Assembly (NCBI RefSeq): GCF_019091085.1
Contig: NZ_JAGXJY010000009.1
Location: 186,001-250,000, forward strand
Source of the DNA: Mesorhizobium sp. GbtcB19
Lineage (GTDB): Bacteria > Pseudomonadota > Alphaproteobacteria > Rhizobiales > Rhizobiaceae
DNA: 64,000 nt
Reading direction: 5' to 3'
Shown here: one piece after another, positions 25,215 through 34,817 of the stretch
Position numbering within the stretch: position 1 is the stretch's first letter
How the letters are laid out: every line of letters starts with the position of its first letter
Made by a program: the position numbers and the translations under genes
Notes under the pieces: model-generated
Database searches by the model: none
What the model saw: the letters and a program-made list of their open reading frames with translations, nothing else
What the model was told of the DNA's origin: nothing

Positions 25215-26726
25215 TCAGTCCGAGCCCTGGGCCGCCGCCTGCCGCGCCGGTTGCGCCCTGAAGATCGCAAAGCCGATCGCCGCCATGATCCAGACGGCGA
25301 TGCCGCCATAGAGCATCACCCAGCCGAAACCATTTGCGAGCGCGTCATGCGCGACCTTGTCCGGCAGTCCTGGAACTGGATTGCCGGCCGTGATCGCTTC
25401 GGCGAGCCGAGAGAGCCCGGCGCCGTCGAGATCGGGCAGAGCGGCCCTGAGATGCGAGAACACGCCGCTCGCCAGGATGAAACCCATCACCGCGATGTTC
25501 ACGGCCAGCGAAATCATGCGCGCGCTCATGTCGATGCCCGACGCCATGCCGGCGCGGTCGCGCGAAACCGAGCCGGTCGTGGTGTTGGTGACCGGCGTGT
25601 TGGTGATGCCAAGGCCGGTGCCGGCGATCAGGCATCCCGGCAGCATGGTCAGCCAACTGGCATGGGCAGCAGTGCTGCCCCATTTCATCAGCAGGAAACC
25701 GATGCCGATGGTGGCAAGCCCTGCCGGGATGATGACGCCCGGCTGGTAGCGCAACGACAGCCGTTCGGCCAAAGGCGGCATGACCAGCGTCGGCAGCGTG
25801 TAGGCCAGCAAGGCAAGGCCGGTGGCGAAGCTGTCCAAGCCGAGCCCGGCATGGAACCAGATCGGCAGATAGATCATGAACGGCCAGTAGCTGAGGTTCA
25901 TCGCCGCCGAGCCGACGATCGCGCCGGAAAACGGCCGGATGCGAAACACCGAAAAGTCGAACATCGGCCGCTTGCTGACCCGTTCGGCGATGAGGAACGC
26001 CACGCAGCTCGCGACCGACAGGCCAAGGATCGCCAAGGCGGCCGGGCTGGCGAAGCCAAGCTCCGGTCCCTGCGTGATGTAGAAGACGAGGCAGAAGACG
26101 GCAGGCGACAGCGTCAGGATGCCGGCCAGGTCCAGCTTTCCCGCCTGAGGGTCTTTCGATTCATGGACGCCGGTGAGCGCAAGCCCAAAGGCGGCGACCG
26201 CAACCGCCACATGGATGAGGAAAACCCACTGCCAGCTCGACACGGCGACGATGCCGCCGCCGATGATCGGACCGAAGCCGAGGCCGATGCCGAAGATGAC
26301 GCCCCACCAGCCCCAGGCCACCGCGCGCTCGCGCCCTTCCTGGAATTCATGCGACAGCACGGCGAGCTGGCAGATCAGCATTGCGCCACCGCTCAAGCCT
26401 TGCAGGAAGCGCGCGACGATCAGCATCGAGATACTGTCAGCCAGGCCGCAGAGCAGCGAAGTTATGCCAAAAGCAGCGATCGAGACCAGGAAGACGCGTT
26501 TGCGCCCATAACGGTCAGCGATGGTGCCGACCGCCATCAGCACCGTGGTGACGGCGATGGTGTAGGCGTTCATCACCCATTGCAATTGCCTGAAATCCGC
26601 ATCGAGCACCTGCTCCAGCGTCGGCAGGATGGTGGGAACGCTCGATATCTCGAGCCCGAACATCAGGCAGGCAAGGCATGCCGCGAACAGAACGACGATG
26701 CCTCGCCGGGTGAGGACGTTTGTCAT
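25215..26726 (-). CDS. MFS drug:H+ antiporter-2 type exporter
   Basis: 503 aa from ATG 26726 (GAGAGG 7 nt upstream). Fourteen membrane segments are visible, as in EmrB/QacA transporters. Motif A is GTIADRYGRKRVFLVSIA, and motif C-like LPGCLIAGTGLGITNTPV occurs in the second half. It is divergent from a LysR gene 141 bp away that probably controls it. The substrate is unknown. Confidence 0.88.
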   Translation of the reverse strand: MTNVLTRRGIVVLFAACLACLMFGLEISSVPTILPTLEQVLDADFRQLQWVMNAYTIAVTTVLMAVGTIADRYGRKRVFLVSIAAFGITSLLCGLADSISMLIVARFLQGLSGGAMLICQLAVLSHEFQEGRERAVAWGWWGVIFGIGLGFGPIIGGGIVAVSSWQWVFLIHVAVAVAAFGLALTGVHESKDPQAGKLDLAGILTLSPAVFCLVFYITQGPELGFASPAALAILGLSVASCVAFLIAERVSKRPMFDFSVFRIRPFSGAIVGSAAMNLSYWPFMIYLPIWFHAGLGLDSFATGLALLAYTLPTLVMPPLAERLSLRYQPGVIIPAGLATIGIGFLLMKWGSTAAHASWLTMLPGCLIAGTGLGITNTPVTNTTTGSVSRDRAGMASGIDMSARMISLAVNIAVMGFILASGVFSHLRAALPDLDGAGLSRLAEAITAGNPVPGLPDKVAHDALANGFGWVMLYGGIAVWIMAAIGFAIFRAQPARQAAAQGSD

Positions 26727-26867
26727 GACCAAACCTCTCGAATTCCTTGGGCGGGGCGAGACTGGATGGTGGCCGCCGCCGCGCGATCAACCCAAGCTAG
26801 GGCAGGCTTGATCATTTTAGAATTGCATGGTTGGCTATTTCAGTGACAACAAAACAGGATAGCTGAC

Positions 26868-27770
26868 ATGACGCTGGACGTAGATGCGGTGAAAGCCTTC
26901 GTCGCCGTCGCCGACTTGCGCAGCTTCACGCGCGCCGCCGAGGCCCTCGGCACCACGCAGGGCGCGATCAGCGTCAGGCTGAAGCGGCTGGAGGATCGGA
27001 TCGGCGAAAGACTGATCGAGCGGACGCCGCGGCTGGTGCGCCTTTCGGCGCGCGGCGCGGTGTTCCTGGAGCCGGCGCGCGAGCTGCTTGCCGCACATGA
27101 CCGCGCCGTCGCCAGTCTCACCGCCGTTCGCCGCCATTTCCGGCTCGGCATCGCCACCCATGTCGGCGGCGCCGAGGTGCCGACCTTGCTGGCGCGGCTT
27201 AACGCGCATGATCCGGCCTTGACCATCGAGGTGCGGCTCGACGACACGCGCGACCTGCTTGCTGCTTTCGATCGCGGCGAGCTCGACGCCGCGATCGTGC
27301 GGCGCGAGGATGACCGCCGTGACGGCGAGGTGCTGGCGCCCGAGCATTTCGGCTGGTACGCCACGCCCGATTTCGTCTACCGCGCCGGCGAGCCGCTGCG
27401 GCTGGCCGCCTCCTCGCCGTCCTGCAGCATCCGCGACATCGTCACCGGCGCGCTCGACGCGGTCGGCATACCGTGGACGCAGGTTTTCCTGGGCTGCGGC
27501 TCCTTTGCGGTGGCCGAGGCGGTTTCGGCCGGCCTTGCCGCGGCGGTCTTTTCCTGCCGGCTCGCCCCGCCAGGCACCATCGAGGTCAGCCGCAAATTCG
27601 GCCTGCCGCCGCTGCCGGCAACGGAAATCCTGCTGCTTTCGACGCTCTCCGATCCCCAATCGCGCGAGGCGCTGCGCACCCTTGCCATGGCGTTTCGCGA
27701 GCATCGGCCGGCGGCCAATGGCGCAAGGCCCCGCTTCCGCAACTCGCAGATGGCCGACAGCTCCATCTGA
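26868..27770 (+). CDS. LysR-family transcriptional regulator
   Basis: 300 aa. The N-terminal winged HTH reads VDAVKAFVAVADLRSFTRAA, then TTQGAISVRLKRLEDRIGE. The effector-binding domain starts near residue 85 (RLGIATHVGGAEVPTLLARL). Divergent orientation relative to the MFS exporter suggests it regulates that gene and itself. The effector is not predictable. Confidence 0.9.
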   Translation: MTLDVDAVKAFVAVADLRSFTRAAEALGTTQGAISVRLKRLEDRIGERLIERTPRLVRLSARGAVFLEPARELLAAHDRAVASLTAVRRHFRLGIATHVGGAEVPTLLARLNAHDPALTIEVRLDDTRDLLAAFDRGELDAAIVRREDDRRDGEVLAPEHFGWYATPDFVYRAGEPLRLAASSPSCSIRDIVTGALDAVGIPWTQVFLGCGSFAVAEAVSAGLAAAVFSCRLAPPGTIEVSRKFGLPPLPATEILLLSTLSDPQSREALRTLAMAFREHRPAANGARPRFRNSQMADSSI

Positions 27771-27809
27771 AGCTGCCGGCCTGCGCGACTTGGCTGCGAT
27801 GCTGAGGGC

Positions 27810-29063
27810 TCAGCGATAGTTTTCGACGGCCGAGCCCGGCATCGCCTCATCCTCGACGGTGTCCACAGGGTTGCGCGCCCGTCCGATCGCGGCGCCGAGG
27901 CCAAGCGCAGCGATCGCCATCAGCGGAATGCCGGCGACCCAGGGCAGGCGCGGCGCGAGCGCATAGACCGCCGTGCCGATCGAAGGCCCAAGCGAGTCCT
28001 TGAGGTCGACCGCCACCGACGATGCCGCCATGTAGGAGGCGCGCCGCGACACAGGCGCCAGCACGTTGACGGCGGTCGGCACCAGTGGCCCGACCAGCAT
28101 CTGCGCCATTGCGCACAGGCTGACCGCGGCGACCAGGGAGATCATCGCCGGCGAGGCCACGAGCAGGGCGAAAGCGGCCATGGTCGAGATGCCGGCGCCA
28201 ATCGTCAGCCAAAGCGCCGATCGCGTCTCGGCAAAGCGGCTGACCAGCATCTGCAGGCCGACGGTCAAGGCGGCTGCATAGGCAAACAGCGTGCCGACAC
28301 CCGACGGGCTGAGCGTGCCGGCGTCCTGCGCATAGAGCGGGATGACGGCCTCGATCCAGTTGCCGGAGATTTCGAACAGCACGACCCAGACGAGCAATCT
28401 GGCCAGCCGGCCGTCGCGGAAGGCCGGCAGCAGCGCCGACAGGCCTTCCTCGTCCTCCGTTTCATCAGTGTCGACTGCGGCATGCCCGCCCGTCTCGGCA
28501 AATGCAACGAACATGACGATGCCGCCAAGGATGAGCATGCCGCCGCCGGCCAGGAACACGCTGCTGAGTGAAACCAGCGCCAGCAGCGCGCCGCAGGCCG
28601 GTCCGAGGATCTGCCCGGCGCTCGAGCTCACCCGCGCCATGCCGAACCAGCGCGGATGCGCGGACGGCTCGGTCACGTCGGCGATCGCGGTGAGGATGGT
28701 CGGGTGGAGCACCGACTCGCACATGCCGGTCAAAAGCAGGACAGCGGCAATGGCGGCGACGCCATGGACGAAGAACAGCGCGATGAAGCCGCAGCCGACA
28801 CCGAGCGACGACAGGATCAGCACCGGCCGTCGGCCGATCCGGTCGGCGATGCCGCCGATCAGCGGCGCGGCGATCAGCTCGCCGCCCGCATAACAGGCAA
28901 ACAACAGGCCGATGGCGCCGATCGGGATATTCGCCTCGCTGCTCGCCCAGAGCGGGAAGAAAGGCACCAGCGCGCCGTCGGCGAAACCGGCACAGAAGAA
29001 CAGGAAGAGGCCGAGCAGGGCCGGGCGCGGCAGTCCGCGCCAGGAGAGTGGAAAAATGGTCAT
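27810..29063 (-). CDS. MFS transporter, 12-TM
   Basis: 417 aa with twelve hydrophobic segments and motif A GGIADRIGRRPVLILSSL between TM2 and TM3. A charged cytoplasmic loop (ETGGHAAVDTDETEDEEG) separates the two halves. It resembles small-molecule or drug exporters of the MFS_1 class. The downstream neighbour converges 39 bp away, and the O-methyltransferase gene lies upstream on the same strand, with which it could be co-transcribed. Confidence 0.85.
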   Translation of the reverse strand: MTIFPLSWRGLPRPALLGLFLFFCAGFADGALVPFFPLWASSEANIPIGAIGLLFACYAGGELIAAPLIGGIADRIGRRPVLILSSLGVGCGFIALFFVHGVAAIAAVLLLTGMCESVLHPTILTAIADVTEPSAHPRWFGMARVSSSAGQILGPACGALLALVSLSSVFLAGGGMLILGGIVMFVAFAETGGHAAVDTDETEDEEGLSALLPAFRDGRLARLLVWVVLFEISGNWIEAVIPLYAQDAGTLSPSGVGTLFAYAAALTVGLQMLVSRFAETRSALWLTIGAGISTMAAFALLVASPAMISLVAAVSLCAMAQMLVGPLVPTAVNVLAPVSRRASYMAASSVAVDLKDSLGPSIGTAVYALAPRLPWVAGIPLMAIAALGLGAAIGRARNPVDTVEDEAMPGSAVENYR

Positions 29064-29182
29064 GATGTCACCTACGCGTCAAAGGCTCAAAGGCCGGGGC
29101 CCGAAGGCCGGGATTGCGCGTTGGTTGACGTAAACGCCTACGGCCACTCGGACGAGCAGCATCAGTTTTGTGTTGAAAGCGC

Positions 29183-29839
29183 CTAGTTCAGCCGCATCGA
29201 CAGCTCCACGTCGTCGCCGAACGGCGTCGACATATAGCCGCCCGCCGGCGCGCGCACCCGCTGCAGATAGTCGGGCGAGAAGTCGGCATTGTCGGCGATG
29301 ACCGGCGCGCCGGGCCTGAGCCGGCTCTCGACCAGGCTCAATATCTCCGAATAGAGCGCCTTGGCGCCGTCGAGCAGCAAAAGATCAATCGTGTCCGGCA
29401 GGTCGGCGCTGAGTGTCTCCAGCGCGTCGCCCTCGCGGATCTCCACCAGGTCGATGAGGCCGCCTTCCGTCAGATTGGACTTGGCCCGCACCACCTTGGA
29501 CGGCTCGAATTCCGTGGTGATCAGGCGACCGCCGCCATTGTCGCGCAAGGCGGCGGCAAGATAGAGCGTCGAGATGCCGAAGGACGTGCCGAACTCGACG
29601 ATGACGCGCGCGCCGGTGCTGCGCGCCAGCATGTAGAGCAGCGTGCCGGTCTCGGGCGAGACCGCGAGCCACAGATCCTTCAGGCTGCCGTAGAACTGGC
29701 GATATTCGGTCTTGCTGTTGATGAGGCGCGTCCGTTCCTCGCCCGAGTACCGGGCGATCGCCGGGCTGGTTGCCGCATCGGCTTCCTCGAACAGGCGGGC
29801 GAGCAAGGGGGCGAGCGGGGTTCCGGTCAAGGTACTCAT
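29183..29839 (-). CDS. Class I SAM-dependent O-methyltransferase-like protein
   Basis: 218 aa from ATG 29839, preceded by GGAGA; longer in-frame starts add residues unlike the family. The AdoMet site is ARVIVEFGTSFGISTLYLAA (motif I) followed by GRLITTEFEPSKV, and a DLLLLDGAKALYSEI motif like catechol/caffeoyl-CoA methyltransferases (Methyltransf_24/3). It is divergent from a TetR gene with an 86-bp gap and is upstream of an MFS exporter, which hints at a small modify-and-export module. Confidence 0.82.
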   Translation of the reverse strand: MSTLTGTPLAPLLARLFEEADAATSPAIARYSGEERTRLINSKTEYRQFYGSLKDLWLAVSPETGTLLYMLARSTGARVIVEFGTSFGISTLYLAAALRDNGGGRLITTEFEPSKVVRAKSNLTEGGLIDLVEIREGDALETLSADLPDTIDLLLLDGAKALYSEILSLVESRLRPGAPVIADNADFSPDYLQRVRAPAGGYMSTPFGDDVELSMRLN

Positions 29840-29925
29840 GGCTGTCTCCGGGGCGGGGTTCTTGTGTTGCTCCGAAAAATACGAATAATCCTTCAGGTTT
29901 CCAATTCGCATTTCCGAGCGCGACC

Positions 29926-30561
29926 ATGATGCAACGCCCAAGCCCTTCAATTTCCACCCGAAAACAGCCAAAGCAGGCGCGCGCCACCGAGCTTGTCGCG
30001 GCGATTCTGCAGGCCGCTGCTCAGGTTTTGGCTGTTGAAGGCGCCCAGCGTTTCACCACGACGCGCGTCGCCGAAAAGGCTGGCGTCGCCGTCGGCTCGC
30101 TCTACCAGTATTTTCCCAACAAGGCGGCGCTGCTGTTCAGGCTGCAAAGCGACGAGTGGCGCCAGACGACGGAGCTTTTGTGCGGCATCCTTGAAGATAG
30201 GGAACAAACACCCCTTGGACGCATACGCACGGTGGTCCATGCCTTCATTCGTTCCGAGTGCGAGGAGGCGGCGGTGCGCGGCGCCTTGAACGATGCGGCA
30301 CCCCTCTATCGCGACGCCCCCGAGGCCGAGGAGGCAAAAGCCATGGCGAACCGCACTGTCGAGGCGTTCATGCGCGAAACGCTGCCCGAGGCGCCGGATG
30401 CTGTCCGCGTCCTCGCCGGTGATCTGATCATGAAGACGCTGAGCGCCGTGGGCGCCGGTTTTTCGGAAAAGGAGCGAACACCGGCCGAGACCGAAGCCTA
30501 TTCCGATGCGCTCGCCGACATGTTCTGCGCCTATCTCACAAGCCTAGGGCATCGAGGTTGA
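29926..30561 (+). CDS. TetR-family transcriptional regulator
   Basis: 211 aa from ATG 29926; ATG 29929 is equally possible. The HTH is ATELVAAILQAAAQVLAVEG, then TTTRVAEKAGVAVGSLYQYF and PNKAALL, a textbook TetR recognition region. The C-terminal ligand domain is ordinary length. The divergent methyltransferase gene is the probable target. It converges with the hybrid kinase gene, stops 9 bp apart. Confidence 0.9.
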   Translation: MMQRPSPSISTRKQPKQARATELVAAILQAAAQVLAVEGAQRFTTTRVAEKAGVAVGSLYQYFPNKAALLFRLQSDEWRQTTELLCGILEDREQTPLGRIRTVVHAFIRSECEEAAVRGALNDAAPLYRDAPEAEEAKAMANRTVEAFMRETLPEAPDAVRVLAGDLIMKTLSAVGAGFSEKERTPAETEAYSDALADMFCAYLTSLGHRG

Positions 30562-30570
30562 GACCGGATA

Positions 30571-33500
30571 TCACTCCGCCGCCGGTGCCAGCGGTCTGAC
30601 CCGTGCCATCATCGAGCGCAGCACGGCCGGCTTCAGCGGCTTGTTGATCACCGGGATGTCGAGCCTGCCCGCGGCTGTGCGGACTTCGCTGGAGCGGTCG
30701 GCGGTGACCAGCACGCAAGCCAGATCCTGGCCATAGATGGCGCGCAGCGCGTCGATGGCTTCGAGCCCGGTTTCGCCGTCGAGATGATAGTCGGCAAGCA
30801 CAATATCGGGCCTTGGCGCGCCGGATTTCAAAAGGTCCTCCGATCCCGAAGCCGTCTCGACACGGCAGCCCCAGCCTTCGAGCAGCAGCCGCATACCGTC
30901 GAGGATGCGCGCGTCATTGTCGATGCAAAGCACATTCAATCCCGCAAGCGTCGAGGCGGAGCGCGCCGGCGCCTTGCCGACCTCGCGCGGTGGCGCCGCA
31001 ACCGCCGCGACTGGCAGGAGGACGGAAAAGCGCGTGCCTTTGCCCGGATTGGAGAAGATGCGGATTTCGAGCCGCAGCACCCGCGCGATGCGGTCGACGA
31101 TCGAGAGGCCGAGGCCAAGGCCCTCGGCCTCGCGCGCGCCCTCGTCGAGCCGCGTGAATTCGTGGAAGACCGTGTTGAGCTTGTCGCCGGCAATACCGAT
31201 GCCGGTGTCGATCACTTGGATCTCGGCCAGCTCGCCGCGCCGCCTCACACCCACCAGGATGCGGCCCTCGCGCGTGTATTTGATGGCGTTGGAAACGAGG
31301 TTCTGGATCAGCCGGCGCAAGAGATTGCGGTCGGTCATGACGCCGAGCGAGGACGGCATGATCTTGAGTTCGAGCCTCTTTTCCGCGGCAAGCGGACGAA
31401 AATCATTGCCGATCTGGCCAAGCAGTCCGCCCAGGTTGAAGGCGGTGTCCTCCGGCTTCATGGCGCCGGCGTCGAGCCGCGAGATATCGAGCACTGCGCC
31501 GAGGATGGTCTCGACCGATTCCAGCGAGGATTCGATGTTGACAGCGGCCTTGCCGGCCGGCCCTTTGCCGGCCTTCTCGATCAGCGACGAGCAATAGAGC
31601 CGGGCGGCGTTCAGCGGCTGCAGGATGTCGTGTCCGGCGGCCGCGAGGAAGCGCGTCTTGCCGAGGTTTGCCTCCTCGGCCAGCATCTGCGCCTGCGCCA
31701 GTTCCTCGTTGACGCGGGTGAGCTCGATGGTGCGGGTCCTGACGCGCTGCTCCAGCGATTCATTGGCCCGCTTCAGCGCCAGGTCCTGTTCGACGCGGCC
31801 GGAAATGTCGGCATAGGTGGCAACGATGCCGCCGTCCGGCATCGGGTTGGAGCGCAGCTCCAGGATGCGGCCGCTGGTCTTAAGCTCCATCTGCCACGGG
31901 CCGGCGAAGCTGGTCAGCCGGTTGAGCATCGTCACGCGCTGTTCGGCGGGAATGTCGCCGCGCTCGGCGAGGTGGCGCAGGATCCGGTCGAGCGAAACGC
32001 CGACCTGGCCCATCTCGTCCGGCAGGTCGAACAGCAGCCGGTATTGCCGGTTCCAGCAGATCAGCCGGAAATCGCGGTCGAAGACGGTGATGCCTTGCTC
32101 CATCTGGTCGAGCGCGATCTGAAGCAAGTCGCGATTGTGCTGCAGCGCCTCGGTGGCGTCGTCGAGCAGCTTGAAGGCATCCTTGGAATCGCGGTCGTTG
32201 CGGCGGAAAAGCAGCGACAGGATCAGCCGCGCCGAGGACGAGCCCACCGCGCTTGCCAGCAATTGTTCGGAGAAGCGGATGACGTCCATGCTCGCCTGCT
32301 CCTTGCCGTGGAGCGAAACGGCATTGTCCTTTTCGAAGGACTGGAAGGAACGCTCGGTGCGCTCGACGCCGAGATAGCGCGAGATCGTGTCCTTGAGGTC
32401 GTTGACCGTGACGGCGGTGCGGAAGCGCCTGAGACTCGGCATGGGGCCGGCTTCGCGCGGCACGAAGATTGCCGCCTGGATGCGCTCCAGCGGCAGCGAC
32501 GCGCGCGAGAGGGAGCCTAGCACGAAGAACAGCGCATTGACCGAGAGGCTCCACAGCACGCCGTGGTTCAGCGGCTCGCCGACCGTGCCGAACAGTGCCT
32601 GCGGCCTCAGCGCCTCGAAGCCGAACAGGCCATGGACGACGATGTCGGTAGACGGACCGGCGAGTGAAGGCAGCAGCAGGGTGTAGCACCAGACGGCGAT
32701 GCCGGCGACCATGCCAAGCGCGGCACCCCGCCCATTGGCGCGGCGCCAGATCAGCCCGCCGATCAGCGCCGGCGCGAATTGGGCGATCGCGGCAAACGAC
32801 ATCAGCCCGATCGAGGACAGCCGCGCGCTGTTGGTGCTCTCGCGGTAGTAAAGGAAAGCGATGAACAGCATGATGAAGATCGACGCGCGCCTGACATTGA
32901 GGATCAGCGTCGACCAGTCCTCGTTCTCCGAAGTGCTGGTCTTGAGCACGCGGCGCACGAACAGCGGGATGACGAGGTCGTTGGAGATCATGATCGACAG
33001 CGCCACGCTCTCCACGATCACCATGGCGGTCGCCGCCGACAGGCCGCCGATGAAGGCGGCCATGGCGAGCAGATCATGGCCGCTGAGCAAGGGCAGCGAC
33101 AGCACGTAAAGGTCGCTGCTGGTCTTGCCGCCGACCAGCGACAGGCCGGCAAAGGCGATCGGCAGCACGAAGAGGTTGATCGCCACCAGATAGAGCGGGA
33201 ACACCCAGGTTGCCGTGCGCAGCTCCGCTTCGCTGCGATTCTCGACGATGGTGACGTAGAACTGGCGTGGCAGCATCAGGATGGCAAAGCCGCTCAAGCC
33301 GGTCAGCACCAGCCAGGTGGCCAAGGAGGTGTTGTAGCTCATCGCCTGGCGCACCTGGCCGTTGGCGGCGAGCTTGGCGAACATGTCGCCGGGCCCGCCG
33401 AAGATCAGGAAGGTCACCATCAGGCCGATGGCGATGAAGGCGGCGAGCTTGACCACGGTTTCGACCGCCACCGCCAGAACCAGGCCGTCCTGGTGCTCGG

Positions 33501-34056
33501 TGGCGTCGGCATGGCGGGTGCCGAACAGCACCGCGAAGAGCGCCAAAAGCATTGCCACCACGAGCGAGATGTCGCTGACGAACGGATCGAAAGAGGGCGG
33601 CGAACCGGTATAGTGTTCGACCATCAGGCTGACCGAGCCGGAGATCGCCTTGAGCTGCAGCGCCATGTAAGGCACCGCGCCGACCGTCGCGATCACTGTC
33701 GCTATGGCCGCGACGACAAAACTCTTGCCGTAACGGGCGCCGAGAAGGTCGGCGATCGAGGTGATCTTCTCGCTTTTCGCCAGCCGGACCAGGCGGTTGA
33801 GCAGCGGAAAGCCGAACACGAAGACCAGTACCGGTCCGGTATAGATGCCAAGGAATTCAAGGCCGCGCTCGGCGGAGAGGCCGACTGAGCCGAAGAAGGT
33901 CCAGGAGGTGCAGTAGATGGCGAGGCTGAGCGCGTAGATGAACGGCCGCGCGCGGCCGAACCCGGTGGCCGCCGCGCGCTGGTCGCCGACGCTGGCAATG
34001 GCGAACAGCAGCGTCACATAGGCGATCGCGATGATGACGACGAACCAGCCTTGCAC
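30571..34056 (-). CDS. SSS-transporter-fused hybrid sensor histidine kinase
   Basis: 1161 aa from GTG 34056; GTG 34065 is alternative but sits only 2 nt from GGAGG. Residues of about 1-490 are a sodium:solute symporter-like membrane domain with about 13 segments. A PAS domain lies near 630-750 (ALDQMEQGITVFDRDFRLIC) and a coiled coil near 760-800. The H-box is at about 808 (GHDILQPLNAARL), followed by the ATPase domain (NLVSNAIKYTREG, DTGIGIAG, GLGLGLSIVDR). A C-terminal receiver has its Asp near 1088 (IVLADYHLDGETG). The design matches CbrA/NahK-like kinases that link nutrient uptake to signalling. No regulator gene adjoins. Confidence 0.92.
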   Translation of the reverse strand: MQGWFVVIIAIAYVTLLFAIASVGDQRAAATGFGRARPFIYALSLAIYCTSWTFFGSVGLSAERGLEFLGIYTGPVLVFVFGFPLLNRLVRLAKSEKITSIADLLGARYGKSFVVAAIATVIATVGAVPYMALQLKAISGSVSLMVEHYTGSPPSFDPFVSDISLVVAMLLALFAVLFGTRHADATEHQDGLVLAVAVETVVKLAAFIAIGLMVTFLIFGGPGDMFAKLAANGQVRQAMSYNTSLATWLVLTGLSGFAILMLPRQFYVTIVENRSEAELRTATWVFPLYLVAINLFVLPIAFAGLSLVGGKTSSDLYVLSLPLLSGHDLLAMAAFIGGLSAATAMVIVESVALSIMISNDLVIPLFVRRVLKTSTSENEDWSTLILNVRRASIFIMLFIAFLYYRESTNSARLSSIGLMSFAAIAQFAPALIGGLIWRRANGRGAALGMVAGIAVWCYTLLLPSLAGPSTDIVVHGLFGFEALRPQALFGTVGEPLNHGVLWSLSVNALFFVLGSLSRASLPLERIQAAIFVPREAGPMPSLRRFRTAVTVNDLKDTISRYLGVERTERSFQSFEKDNAVSLHGKEQASMDVIRFSEQLLASAVGSSSARLILSLLFRRNDRDSKDAFKLLDDATEALQHNRDLLQIALDQMEQGITVFDRDFRLICWNRQYRLLFDLPDEMGQVGVSLDRILRHLAERGDIPAEQRVTMLNRLTSFAGPWQMELKTSGRILELRSNPMPDGGIVATYADISGRVEQDLALKRANESLEQRVRTRTIELTRVNEELAQAQMLAEEANLGKTRFLAAAGHDILQPLNAARLYCSSLIEKAGKGPAGKAAVNIESSLESVETILGAVLDISRLDAGAMKPEDTAFNLGGLLGQIGNDFRPLAAEKRLELKIMPSSLGVMTDRNLLRRLIQNLVSNAIKYTREGRILVGVRRRGELAEIQVIDTGIGIAGDKLNTVFHEFTRLDEGAREAEGLGLGLSIVDRIARVLRLEIRIFSNPGKGTRFSVLLPVAAVAAPPREVGKAPARSASTLAGLNVLCIDNDARILDGMRLLLEGWGCRVETASGSEDLLKSGAPRPDIVLADYHLDGETGLEAIDALRAIYGQDLACVLVTADRSSEVRTAAGRLDIPVINKPLKPAVLRSMMARVRPLAPAAE

Positions 34057-34292
34057 GGTCCGCACTTCCTCCCTGGCCGGTTCCTCATCCGGCTTCTACA
34101 ACGCAATCACAGCTCCAACCATGAGTCCACCGCGGCTTTCGGCGCATATGTGCTTGATGACTCTGCCTAAACACAAACCGGTGCTTTGGCCGTTTTTCCG
34201 GTTTTGCAACCGGGGGTTTTTGTTATTGTGAGCCCGGGCCGGCGCCGAAGGACATGGATGAGGCGGCAGCGCGGCCCGTCAAGGAGGGTCGA

Positions 34293-34715
34293 ATGCTGAA
34301 AGAATTCCAGGAGTTCATCTCCAAGGGCAATGTCATGGACTTGGCCGTCGGCGTCATCATCGGCGCGGCTTTCGGCAAGATCGTCGATTCGCTCGTCAAC
34401 GACATCATCATGCCGATCGTCGGCGCGATTTTCGGCGGGTTGGACTTCAACAACTATTTCTTCGGACTGTCCTCGAACGTCCACTCGTCCGCGTTGGCCG
34501 ACGCCAAGAAAGAGGGCGCCGTTTTCGCCTATGGCAGCTTCATTACCGTCGTGCTGAACTTCCTGATCCTTGCCTTCATTATTTTCCTGATGGTCAAGGC
34601 GGTGAACAATCTGCGCAAGCGGCTTGAGCGCGAGAAGCCTGCCGCCGCTGCGGCCCCGCCGCCAGCCGATGTTCAGCTCCTGACCGAAATTCGCGATCTG
34701 CTCGCCAAGAGATAA
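34293..34715 (+). CDS. mscL: Large-conductance mechanosensitive channel
   Basis: 140 aa from ATG 34293 (AAGGAGG 5 nt upstream). The family signature is complete: N-terminal amphipathic MLKEFQEFISKGNVMDLAVG, TM1 VIIGAAFGKIVDSLVNDIIM with the Gly/Ala gate, TM2 FLILAFIIFLMVKAVNNL, and the C-terminal helix ending LTEIRDLLAKR. It forms the inner-membrane pore that opens under hypo-osmotic shock. Confidence 0.97.
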   Translation: MLKEFQEFISKGNVMDLAVGVIIGAAFGKIVDSLVNDIIMPIVGAIFGGLDFNNYFFGLSSNVHSSALADAKKEGAVFAYGSFITVVLNFLILAFIIFLMVKAVNNLRKRLEREKPAAAAAPPPADVQLLTEIRDLLAKR

Positions 34716-34737
34716 GCTTCGGCAGACGTTCTGGACC

Positions 34738-34767
34738 AAAACCCCGGCCGCCCGCGGCCGGGGTTTT
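34738..34767 (+). terminator. Intrinsic terminator after mscL
   Basis: Arms AAAACCCCGGCCG and CGGCCGGGGTTTT form a perfect 13-bp stem with a 4-nt loop, 22 bp after the mscL stop and before the aminotransferase gene. The A-rich left arm makes it usable in both directions. Confidence 0.92.
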
Positions 34768-34817
34768 CTGTTCATCGATCTGATAAGAGCCGTACCAAGA
34801 CGAAAGCGGATTTGTTC

